Below, piece by piece: positions 12,570 to 23,584 of a stretch of DNA of 64,000 nt. Position 1 is the first letter of the stretch, and every line of letters begins with the position of its first letter. Origin of the DNA: Epiperipatus broadwayi (lineage: Eukaryota > Onychophora > Udeonychophora > Euonychophora > Peripatidae); NCBI GenBank assembly GCA_028023455.1, contig JAQFVV010000317.1:693501-757500 (forward strand), read 5' to 3'. A program made the translations under genes and the position numbers. The notes below the pieces were generated by a model. It saw nothing but the letters and a program-made list of their open reading frames with translations. It made no database searches and was not told the origin of the DNA.

Positions 12570-13100
12570 AATAATATCTACCCTCATATTATATTTGCAA
12601 TGGAGCTGGAGTGTGATGGATAATTTCTCTTTCTTGAAGTATTCCTCACCAGGAAACAAAATAATCTATCATTTTCAATTTTCACAATAAATACATACAC
12701 AGACAAATACAATTTTCATCACATCATCATCTAACTCAGATTTTTTCTGTAGCAAAATTATTTTCACCAAAGGAGTCAACCTTTCAGATAAATCACATCT
12801 GAAAGAAGAAATAAATCTATAAATAGTGTTTTATAAGCTAATGGTTATCTTAACAAAATTACAAAATTATTCACCAAAGTCTTAATTTAAGCACAAAGTA
12901 ATCAAAATAAGAAACAAAAAGAAGAAATATCATTATACAAAAGGAACTACAGACAGTATTGGATGTATACTAAAACATTACAATATAAAAACAACATTTA
13001 CTAATTTTCAAAAAATTTGTAACATCATAAGCAATCCTAAAGATTCAATCCCTCTTATGGTTTATGGAAAGCTTATGTAAGCATGAGTAATTATTACTTA
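12570..13100 (+). pseudogene. PLE reverse transcriptase C-terminal part, broken
   Basis: Plus-strand reading starting near 'PHIIFAMELECDG' then stop, 'FLFLEVFLTRKQNN' and 'NTYTDKYNF'. This matches the PLE block usually reading 'LPFLDV.ITR' followed by 'Y.KPTHTD.Y'. It continues with 'FTKGVNLSDKSHLKEE', then after a frameshift 'YKGTTDSIGCILKHYNIKTTF' split over 12940-13005 and 'SNPKDSIPL' at about 13032, the linker just before a GIY-YIG nuclease. Several stops and at least two frameshifts are present. The family assignment rests on these ordered blocks recalled from PLE and related RT/GIY-YIG proteins. The upstream RT catalytic motifs and most of the nuclease are not recognisable. Confidence 0.65.
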
Positions 13101-13475
13101 AAATACTTGAAGAGATGAACATGCTAATGTAGTTTAAAAACACTCATCAGCAGCAGCACTCATTCTCTTCAAGTCACAACATTGATTTCTCTAATACTGG
13201 GATCCTACTCTCTACCCATGGTAGATCAAAGAAATTATTGAGATACTGCAAAGACCAAATTGCATCAGTAAATGTGATGACACATGCATACTTCTTATTT
13301 GGTAGAATTTTTTAAAAAACATATTACTTTACTCAGAAGGTTTTTGACTTATTTTTTCAAGTTTATATACGTGTTTTTTTCTGTTGTTGAAACTTTAACA
13401 TTGTTATAAACCATTGTTTACAGCACCTCTACAATCATTTTTATAATATTCTATTCATCACTCATGAAGCTGAAA

Positions 13476-16260
13476 CATTGGTAATAAAAATTAAACATGG
13501 TTGAAACCACATCATTTATATTTATATATATATATGTGTGTGTATGTTATTTCCAGTTTGGTTATCTAGATTTATATATATATGTAATTAAATATTTTGC
13601 AAGAGAGACATGAAAACAATCAATTAATTCACAGTGTTATTCATAAACTATTGACCAATGAAAACTATATCACATTGATTTCTTTGGTTGCATATATTTT
13701 ACATTCTTCAGAATAATCTCTGACTATGGGGAAAGCTAACGGTTTAAATATCTAAATATTCTTACTAGAAATGATAGCCAGAATGCCATGATTGTGATTT
13801 TGTTGAGTATATTTTCAATCAAAACACATATATAATTGGAGGTTGTTCTGAGGAATATATGTGTATTGAGAAAGATTGGTCTAATCTTTTTTCACTGATC
13901 AATAACTTATGAGAATATTGATCTATGAATTAATTTGATTGTTTATACGTCTCTTCAATGTATTCCTTGATATTGTATTTATATAAATTAGTTTAATTGT
14001 TTATATGTCTCTCCAATGCATTCCTTGATTATTGTATCTATATTCTTTATAATATGATGTATAATATTCTGTAGATATTATAATATGAACAGAAATCATT
14101 ATCATTCATTGAGAAATGGGTTATAAATTATATGTCTACATTTGATTGTGTATTAAAGTTTTAACACTAGCAAGTGGAGATTTGGTTTGTTGTTTTTAAT
14201 AGGGAGATTTTGATGTTTAGGTGTTTGGGTTTTTTTTTTATTGTCACATGTTATTTTGACAGTTTCATGTGTAATGAGAAAGATCTTTGATAGCATTTTC
14301 ATTGGATAAAAGTTCGGAAATTTAGATTCTGTATCTCAGAAATGAAAAAAAAAAGTAAAGATAGGAAAAATTAAAGATCAATTTTGTGATAAATATACAA
14401 ATCAATTTGTGAAGTATATATATCCACATACATCATATTTCAATAGTTTAGTTTGTTTATATATTGCAGTGATGCTCTTTAACTTCTTCTATGGTAACTT
14501 TTACTTTTTGAACTTTTCAATAATTCTTTTTCCCTGGTCATGCAAACAAAGATATATTTTTACATTAGTTGGTTTGATAATATTACACCCAGAAAACTGA
14601 AGAATATATCAACTAGTTTTATGTTACTCCCTATACATTTTTAGATTTTTGCAGAGCATTTTTAAATGAATTTGTTGAAGTATCATTATGTTATTTTGAT
14701 ATATGTTGCTCATTTGTTTTTTGTCTCATTTCCATATAATGAATTTCAAAATAACAGACTTATATATTAATTTAGTTGTAATAGATTTATCTTTATAATG
14801 AAACAATCTAACTTTTAATTTGTTAAAGGAAGCAGCAGCAATTTGTATTGCATCTCAACATCCATGCCCATTTTTCTGTCTTAAAATCAATCAAGATATT
14901 TAGTTAGTTAAATTAATTCACATGTTTATACATATATTCATCTAAAGTAAAAGTGACTGAAAATTTTTATTTCCATTAGTATCTGATAAATGATTTAAAT
15001 TAACAAATCAGTCTTTATAAATTGCATTCAAAACAATGAGAGCGTTTTTATAAATCTAGAAGTCAAGAAAATCATGTTTTTTTTTGTTTTTGCCTTTAAT
15101 TGATGCAAAATAAAGCCTTCACTATGAAACTTATATTGTACATTGATATCTCTTTATGAAGCCATTTTTAAACTGTTCCAAAAATTATCTTCATGAAAAT
15201 AAACACCAATTTTGGAACTAGTGTATAATACTTGTTTAACATCAGTTTTCATTTTAAGTATCTTAGATTTTCCATCGGCAGTAATAAAATTTTCTCTCTT
15301 TCATTTATATAGAAACTATACATTATCTACAAATTTTGATAGACATCCAACATTCAATCATTGCCAGAAACTTTTCAATTAATTGATTTAAATGTTGTTT
15401 TTTTTACCAAATAGATAAATGTTATATTCAAACAACATTCAATTCCCAGTATTTTGCTTGCATTTGTCTGATAGAAAAATATTTGTAAGTTGTTCTTAAT
15501 TTCTAAATCTATATTGAGGTCCTGGTAATTATTTTTTCTATGATCAGAAGTAACATATTCAATAAAATTATTTAAAATATTTATGCTTAATTATGGTAAT
15601 TATTCATTTATGACTGGAAACAACCTATTCAATAAAATCTTTAAGGATTGCAATGATACTTTTTTATATAATCACTGAGATTTTTTCATTTTATTTTTAT
15701 AAATTGATGCAATAGAAGTAACCATAGGGTCAGGTGACACAATTTATCTGTTTATATATTTAAAAATATTTCAATTCTTTTTAAGTTAATGTATCATGAT
15801 CATATTTTAAAACTTTTCTAGATATATATTTTATTAGGACTATTTTTAAGATTATAAAGGAACTATTTTAATTTTGTCAACATAAAATCTTTGTCTAAAT
15901 TAAAATGAATAATAGGAAAAATATATCATTAAACACAACTATCTCAATTCTCTATCATTATTCTAAATATAATCAAAATATTATTTCTACTTACTCAAAA
16001 TACTATCATTGCCATTTAAAAGAGTCATTTGCTGATTTAATCAGTTTATGATGCTGTTTTTTTTTTTCACATTTGTAAATTATTTTCTATGCATCAAAGA
16101 AAGATCTAAAATCACCACTACAATATATTTTGGTATCTGTTTTGCCATTTTTATTTTGGTAATTATTTTCAACCTTTTTTTGTCAATCTATTAACTTAGA
16201 GAAACTTAATGTTTTTTAAAGTTTGTAAAACTTTTCATTCATTTTAGTATTCTGTCAAAC
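13476..16260. other. AT-rich non-coding stretch
   Basis: No gene recognised. A small local duplication of 'TTAATTTGATTGTTTATACGTCTC' type occurs at about 13932-13960 and 13988-14015 ('CTCTTCAATGTATTCCTTGAT' versus 'CTCTCCAATGCATTCCTTGAT'). The rest is AT-rich with homopolymers. Confidence 0.5.
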
Positions 16261-16272
16261 AGAAAACCCCTT

Positions 16273-16530
16273 AATATATATATATATATAAAAAAAAAAA
16301 AATAACTTAATTGGGGGGGGGGGGGGGGAGAGGAAACCCCCCCCTAAAAAAAGAAAAAGATATTTTTTTATAATATATCACAACCACATATAAAATATTT
16401 GAAAAAAAAGAGATGACCCCAAAAAGAAGGTTGAAAAAAAAAATTGGTATTTTTTTTTTTTTTCAATATATGTGTGTTTTTTTTATTGTGTTATTAGAGG
16501 GGGGGGAGAGAGGGGGGGGGGGGGAAAGTC
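16273..16530. repeat. Low-complexity block with two long G-tracts
   Basis: A TA run and an A run (16276-16303) are followed by about 17 consecutive G near 16313, a C run near 16338, then T-rich sequence and a second G-rich block at 16500-16524 ('GGGGGGGAGAGAGG' and a further G run). In a genome this AT-rich these tracts stand out and could form G-quadruplexes, or could reflect assembly of a hard homopolymer region. Confidence 0.75.
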
Positions 16531-16559
16531 TCCCCCACACACCCTATATTACATATATA

Positions 16560-17718
16560 TACCACAGGTATATAACAAGCCTGTGTTTCAGTTATTACAT
16601 AATATACTTTTGGAAAATTATAATGTAATTATTAATGTCTAATAAATAATGTTTACATTATTAGTTGTAGCTTCTAATGCTAAAAAAAAAGTCAAATTTG
16701 CTATTAATATACCTGAAATGGTTATCTAATTTTAAAATCAAACTATCATTTTAAGTATGGATTATATTGGTCTGTGATCTTTTCAACAATTTTCACTTTT
16801 AAGTGCTTGAGTAATATGGACTTGTTTTGCATTTCAATTTCTAACTCCAATGTTATCCATTAGATGTAATTGTTTAAACTTGAATGCATTTAAGTTTCTT
16901 CATATGAAATTTTTCTTCATAAATTAGTCAATCCTTGTGTAGTGCAAAAATTGAATAGCAACAGAACATTTGAGTTTATAACATCATGCGTTATATCTAA
17001 TAATATGGGAGCAGAGTTTATTGTTTGTTAAAGTCTCCAAGAAGAAAAATTTCAACTTTTAATGGTGTTGATATAATAATTATATCTTACAAAGAATAAA
17101 AAAATTTTCTGAATCTAATATTAGAACATACTCAATGGAAAAATGGTTCAGATATCATTGCACATACTAACTTTTAATATCATAAGTCTTTTATTGAATA
17201 ATAAAACATAAATTCTCATAGTAAATCATATTTTATTCAGATATTTGCCACCTAAAAAACTTCAGTTTATCATATTTTTCTAGGTGAATAACATTAAGAG
17301 CCAGTATATCGGTGTTAAATTTTGACAGTTTCATAACCTCAAATGATATTTTTTATTTAAATCTTAACAAGTTCACATCAAATAAAAATTCCTTTATTCC
17401 ATGTATCTGGCATTTAGAAAAAAAATTAAATATCTTTATTACTATCTTAAGTTTCCTGCTTTATTATCGTTACTATTATTGATTTTACTATTACTGTTTG
17501 TTTTTTAATAGTTTTGATGAGTGATACTTTTATATATCCTTCCATTTTCATGTTAAGCAGTATGATCTCTACTAATATACTAACTGCACAAATAATTATT
17601 TATACATTGAAAGTGTGTCGTCCGAATTATATTTCTAAAGCAAATCACAACTTACTATTCTGTCTTTTAAAACTTCTATTACCAAAGAATGTAAAAAAAA
17701 AAAAGGAAATATAAATAT
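16560..17718. other. AT-rich non-coding stretch
   Basis: No gene, element or splice-bounded exon recognised. Confidence 0.5.
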
Positions 17719-18287
17719 ATGCCTGTCTATATGTTTGTATTTATAATAATGAAAACCTGCACATACATGTTTGTTCATGTGTGTGTATGTTTGAGCTTTT
17801 TTCCAAAAATTTATTAGAAAAATTAGTTTCTCAATTTCACAATAATTTGTAAGAATGAATGTGTTTTTTCTTGTCCGTGTCTAAGAGAATGTTTTGGACA
17901 AGTTATTTTTAATTAAAAAAATATTGAAATATTTCTTTAAAAAACTAAGCATTTCTATAAGTTTCCAGTGATAATCAACTATCATTCTCATATAAATAAA
18001 CCATGCCTGTCTATATGTTTGTATTTATAATAATGAAAACCTACACATAGATGTTTGTTCATGTGTGTATATGTTTGAGCTTTTTTCCAAAAATTTATTA
18101 GTAAAATTAGTTTCTCAATTTCACAATAATTTGTAAGAATGAATGTGTTTTTTCTTGTCCGTGTCTAAGAGAATGTTTTGGACAAGTTATTTTTAATTAA
18201 AAAAATATTGAAATATTTCTTTAAAAAACTAAGCATTTCTATAAGTTTCCAGCGGTAATCAACTATCATTCTCATATAAATAAACCA
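17719..18287. repeat. Recent tandem duplication, two 284-bp units
   Basis: The unit from 17719 (ATGCCTGTCTATATGTTTG) repeats from 18003 with only a handful of substitutions, for example CCTGCACATACATG versus CCTACACATAGATG and CCAGTGATAAT versus CCAGCGGTAAT. Near identity across 284 bp suggests a young duplication. There is no coding potential. Confidence 0.9.
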
Positions 18288-20025
18288 TTTACACTGGTGA
18301 TTTTTTATTTTGAAAATTGTTAAGAACTTTTATTCTTATCTTACTCAGTTCTAGAGATAACATGAAAAAGAAATACAAGTTTCTTTATTCGTCATTAGAC
18401 TTGCTCTTTTATTGAGTTGATAATCAAAAAAGATTTTAAAAACATTTTAGAAATCTTTTTATAATTATTGGTAAAGTTTTAAAAGAATAATGAAGAAATG
18501 ATATCTCTAACACTGATTGTATTAATGTGACCATATATATATATGTGTGTACATTTTTATTGGTTGATTTTATTTTATTTTTTGTAGTGTGAAGTATTTA
18601 TCACGAGGCTGCTTTGCCAGTATCTCGACTCCCCCCCCTCGCCTTTTTTTTATATATAATTTTGATATTTTTGTAACGAGATATATCGAAAAAATGCTCA
18701 GAATTCTATTGCTTTTATATATATTGTACTTACAATTATATGCATTAATTATACATGTAGGTAGGTGCAGACATACTTACTCATAATAATGTTAATAGAA
18801 ATGATAACGGCTTTGATTAATTCTGTTCTTTATATATCTAGTATTAGTTGTTTTGTTTTAGTTTGAAATTTAGACTTCAGATTTCTTTTTGTTATATCCT
18901 ATTTAAAATTGCCTTCTTTGGGTTGCTGTTTTAACATCTATTTGTGTGATTATCAGTTTCTTTTTATATTTTTGAATGTGTTTTTGTATTGTGTTACTTC
19001 TTTGTTTACTATATTCATCTGTTTTTGTGGTCAGATGATTCTCTCTTATCAGTCTCTTTACCCCCTTTTTCCTCATCCCACCTGCCTATCTCTTATTTAT
19101 TAGTTTGCCAAAACAGAGGTCTTTTGCTATTGCCTAGGCAGCTAAACAGCAACTTCACATTTAATGGTCTTCTGTTTCTCTCTAGACTGAATAATAGTAT
19201 ATCCCTCTGTCTTCCAACTGAAAAATTGCTTCTACCCCCTTTACCTGAAAATATTGTCATCTTATAAACAGCAACTATTGTTAATAACAGGCTCACCCTT
19301 AGGTGGAATCAAACCATGAGGGGATGGAGGGTGCTGAGAGTTCACAAAAGCTTGAATGAATGCTGAAAGTAGCAAAGATAGAAAGTTCAAGGGTCAAAAG
19401 AAGGGGGGGAGAATAGAATGGAAACCCTATCACCTTGCCCAGGGATATTTGTTTCTTGTTATATTGTTACAATAGATGGAGCTGAAGGAAGTAATGCCCT
19501 CAATTTATGACTAATTTGCCAAAAATGTTTAAAAGCAAAATAAGTGGAATGGGGCAGTAGATCATTAGAAAGCCCCCCTTTTTTCTCTCTCCCGCTTCTT
19601 TCTTTGCCTATTGGCAATCCAGAAGTATTGAAATTCTATAAAATGTTAATTTTCTAAATCCATTTAAATGCTGTTAAATAATAAATGAATAAAGCTTCTA
19701 TTCATTGGAAAGCCGTATCTGGGTGGGCCTTATTAAAATAATGCTTTCGTCGTTCCTTTTTATTATTATTACTGTTATCATTTTTCTCTAAAAAGGGGTT
19801 AGAAAGACAATACTTTAAAGAAAAATCGAACAGCCCACTTGGCTGGTATAGAATTTGATTTCAGTTAATTTTTTTTATAAAAAAAACTTGACATATTTCA
19901 TTTTGCTATATTGATTTCAAAAATTTGTTAAGTAAAACAAAAAAAATAATTGCTATAATAATTGATTTTAAAAACCATTTAATATTATTTATCATCATTT
20001 CATTATTTTTTTTTTTTTTTTTCAG
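18288..20025. other. Non-coding stretch upstream of the EHBP1-like exon
   Basis: Probably the 3' part of an intron. It includes a C/T-rich part at about 19030-19250 and a less AT-rich part at 19270-19620 with G/A-rich sequence. I could not read either as a known gene. The preceding EHBP1 exon was not found here. Confidence 0.5.
20003..20025 (+). promoter_or_regulatory. Polypyrimidine tract and 3' splice site
   Basis: A long uninterrupted T run (20005-20022) ends in CAG at 20023-20025, a strong animal splice acceptor directly upstream of the coding segment. Confidence 0.85.
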
Positions 20026-20099
20026 AGAAAAAGAAGATGATTTGGAAAGAAGGTTAGAATTACTTAGAAGAGAACTTAGGACAATGATGGCCTTGGAGG
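20026..20099 (+). CDS. EHBP1: Internal exon of an EHBP1 (EH domain-binding protein 1) homologue, bMERB domain
   Basis: A 74-nt exon between a T-tract/CAG acceptor and a GTATAT donor (20100). It starts with the last base of a split codon and ends with the first base of another, leaving 24 codons. The peptide begins EKEDDLERRLELLRRELR and ends TMMALE. From memory this corresponds to the human EHBP1 stretch beginning LEKEHDLERRYELL, in the C-terminal coiled-coil bMERB domain that binds Rab8-family GTPases. EHBP1 links endosomal EHD proteins and Rabs to actin through its calponin-homology domain. The next human residues start with Asp, and the split codon G|.. at the donor fits that. MICAL and MICAL-like proteins share the bMERB fold but match this block less well. 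The rest of the gene must lie outside the window or be too diverged for me to see. Confidence 0.8.
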
Positions 20100-20105
20100 G
20101 TATAT
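20100..20105 (+). promoter_or_regulatory. 5' splice site (GTATAT)
   Basis: Donor immediately after the last coding base at 20099. It is weaker than GTAAGT but acceptable. The frame runs into stop codons a few dozen codons later, as expected in an intron. Confidence 0.75.
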
Positions 20106-23100
20106 TATTTTTACTAAACTCTTATTTATTTATTTTTAAAGGCATGTATGAGTATCTTTATGTATGTGCATGTTAGGTATTTGTCTTTAGTTTTGATGTT
20201 ATCAGAAGAAGAAAAAAAGCATTAAAAAAAACATAATAATGTTTACTCATTAATAATTATAACAATATATATATATTTAATTTAAAATAAAAAGTAATAA
20301 TAATTTATTTCACCCTGGTATTTATATGCACATGTATGTGAGAATAAGTTTACATATATGTGTTTGGGCCGGTCTTACCTTCCAATGATAAACTATGTAT
20401 TTAAATATTATTTAAATACTAATATGAATCAGTATACAAACATTTGTCAAGGCCTTGATCGATTGCAAGTAGCTACTAATGAATGATGGTAATATACATT
20501 TTACTATAAATAATGTAATTATCATTTATTTAAACAAAATATAACACAATCTAAATTAAAATGCATATATAAAGATCTTAAATAATTTTTGTAAATTGTT
20601 ACAAAATCTACTTATGTATTAGATTTTGTACTACATTGGCTTGTGTATTCACTTATTATGATCAAGATGAAGAGAGCGAGTTCAGACTGAATAAAAAAAA
20701 TTTTTCATCCGCAAACAGGCTTATATTTTTTCTTTCGGCTTGATAGCCCAATGCAACTTGTTATTTAATAAGTAAACAAATATCTAGAAAATATTTAGCT
20801 GGTGAATAAAAGGTCACCAAATATTCTATGTCGATCAGATGAGTGGCAGTGTACTGACTGTATTACCTTTCCCTTTAAAGCAATCGAAATTCTCTTATGA
20901 GTTTATTTGTTTGCAAAAAGATAAGGATTTTTTTTCATAATTTTATGGTCTATTAGATTTCAGATTATATTTATAGAGCTTTACTAAATTATTACAATTT
21001 GAACTGCAAGTTTCAAACTTTCTCCACAAAACTTTGACATTAATCATTTCAGTTAAATTCAATAATGATTATTACTAAATATTTATTAGTTTAGACATTA
21101 TTATATTATTTCTAGATAAATTATCGGTTTTCAATCTCATTTAAAAATTAATATGCCTGTTTGTTTGTTTTTAATTAAATATAAATACATAGAATAACTC
21201 TACTTCATAGAACTTTAATTATAATCACTGCCATTTAATAGTCACTGCCCTGCAATATTTAATATAATAATAAATTGACAAGGTATTAATCAAAGTTTTT
21301 GTTTGATTCTCAGCTGAAAATGAATGGGAAAGGGCTTCAATTAGGCCATGTAAAAGGAGTGCTGGGAAATCTCATATTACTGTCTAAGCAAATGTTTGCA
21401 TGAATAGTAGAGCATAAATAATTTAACATCATATAGTGGAATATGCACAAGTAAAAATTGAATCAATGTGAAATGCATAGGCAAATCAGTCATAAGCTAA
21501 ATCTTTATTTGCCATGATAGTAAACACATATAGGTTCTTGTGCACTTGGCCACTCATTTATATTATTTTTTTCTAATTTTTGTAAAAAAAAAATTAAATT
21601 GTTAACATCTACTACCCATCAAAATGGGTAAAAGAAAATAAATTCAATAGTAATAAGAACCAAAAAAGAAAGAGTTGTGATTGCACTAGGGCAAAAATAT
21701 AATTTTCCAAGAGGTAGATAAAGAACTTTACAACTAAAAGCTATGTATGGCAATTTGAAAAAAAAGATCACTGTTGACTTTACATAGATAATTTTCCTTA
21801 ATTAATTTGATTTTTTTTTTAAATAAAAAACTTAAAAAGAATAATTTGTTTTTGATATTTTGCACTTGCATTGTGTTAGTAAATAATATATACAATACAT
21901 ATATTTAAAAAATTGCTATGCATATTTTATAAAATTGAAACCAGTTTTCATATGTTGCATACAATTATAACTTTTGCCTAATACAAACTTGGATATTACA
22001 ACTTTTTTCTTAGAAAGAATTTCTCACATCATTTAATTTGTAAATCATTTATATAAACTTTGTCTGCAAAAAAAGAAAGACTTTATTACTACTCTAAGGT
22101 TTGAAAGAAAATCAAACAGTTCAAAATTCTATTATCCACTTCATAGGTTCTTGTTATAGCAGCTATATTATGATGAGATTGCTTATCTGGTAATGAACAT
22201 TAGTGGTTAGCTATCTAACATGTATTAGTTAATATGATAATTTTATTGTTTTTTATTTCTCTGTTTAAAGCAGATAAAACATCATAGTTTTCTTTCTATT
22301 TCTATTTGGCTATAATATCATTAACCAAGCCTGCAGTTGCCAACCAAAAGTAAAATGTGGCAAGAATTCCTTGATTGCAATCGAAGCTGCCAGTAAATGA
22401 TAACTTTTTCTTTAACTACCTACAATTGTAAATTACTTTCAAGTGAAGAAAGAGTACATAAAGTGGTCTATTAAATGGTACTTTGTTAATCTTTATTAAA
22501 ATAAAACAAGTAGCAATTTGTTTAGATCATATACTTTAGTAAAAAAGCTTACATGTTAGAAACTTAAGTTGAGTGAGAATCATAAATAAAAGATGAAATT
22601 AATAATGGAGATTGGTAGTGTATTAGTCAGAGTGGCAATATTTATTATTCTCTATAATGAAAAATACCAAATGCAAATAATTTAGGTTTATACCCAATAA
22701 GTTCTCATTGTGAAAAAAGTTATTTTTGATCAGACAATTTTTTTTTTACCATTCAAAACTTATATGCTATATTTGATAAAATGATTGAATGATGAAATTG
22801 CTGTAGATAAATTTGATTATAAAGTCTGAAATGAGAGAAGTATATTTGTGGAATTTTCAAAAAAAGAAAAACTGTTATGTTATGAATTTATTTTTTCAGG
22901 AGAAATTTAAGTTGAAATGGACATGGAGCATTTAAATGAAAATATATATCAGAGATTGATTATATTTTGACTAACAGAGATATGTTAAATGACTGCACTG
23001 TATTTAATAGATTCAACTAAATAAGGAATTGTCATGTAAAACATAATGCAAAGCTAGAAAATCAAAAACTACTAAGAAAGACATTACTGACAATTTATAT

Positions 23101-23159
23101 ATGTAACGTTCAGAAACACTATAATGAACTAAAATTAAAACAAGCAAATTATTTTAGAA
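20106..23159. other. Probable intron, no gene recognised
   Basis: AT-rich sequence after the EHBP1-like exon. There is an acceptor-like TTTTTTCAG at about 22892-22900, but the following 40-50 bases hit stops in every frame (longest 'EKFKLKWTWSI'), so I do not call an exon. Confidence 0.5.
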
Positions 23160-23165
23160 TATTGA

Positions 23166-23470
23166 TTGATTTTTTTTTTTTTATTAATAATTAATTATTA
23201 TTAAAATTCAATTAAATAAAGAAAAAAATAAAAATCAAAATTTTAATTTTTTATTAATATTAAAGGTTTTTAAACTTTTCAAAAAAAAAGGAAAAAAAAA
23301 GAAGAAAAATATAAAAAAATTTAAAAAAAAAAAAAAGAAAAAAACATTCCTTCCCCTTTCAAAAAAAAGAAAAAAAAAAAAAATTTTTAAAGTTTTTAAA
23401 AATAACTACTTAAAAAGGAGAGGATAAGGAGGGAAGGCTCTGAAAGGGCTACCCCTAAAAAAAAATAATA
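23166..23470. repeat. A-rich, purine-biased low-complexity block
   Basis: About 300 bp of A runs with interspersed G on the plus strand, plus the GC-richer purine island 'AGGAGAGGATAAGGAGGG' near 23416. It directly precedes the decayed RTE copy at 23.58 kb. No coding or structural role is evident. Confidence 0.7.
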
Positions 23471-23584
23471 AAATTGTTGAAGTTTAATTTTCACAATATA
23501 GGTTAAGCGTATTTAATATTACAATATTGATTGATTAAAATTTGAATGAAATCAATAAGAAGATAATCGATACTCTGTTAAGAA

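Larger units (their letters stand above)
12228..13475 (+). mobile_element. Decayed Penelope-like element bounded by inverted repeats
   Basis: The inner part (12570-13100) translates on the plus strand to PLE thumb and linker sequence. The outer parts are inverted repeats: 12241-12303 (GGAGAATATTATAAAGATG start) pairs with 13390-13455. PLEs often carry partial copies of their own ends in inverted orientation, so this arrangement fits the family. Between the left arm and the coding remnant sits 12397-12498, which also occurs alone at 5551-5656. The 3' boundary is approximate. Confidence 0.6.

Noticed and set aside
19925-20176. Reading the whole 83-codon frame around the EHBP1-like exon as one small gene
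   Set aside because: Only 20026-20099 looks coding; the Phe run before it is the polypyrimidine tract and the tail is intronic.
22892-22980. Acceptor-like TTTTTTCAG that might start an EHBP1 exon
   Set aside because: All three frames stop within about 15 codons and none resembles EHBP1.
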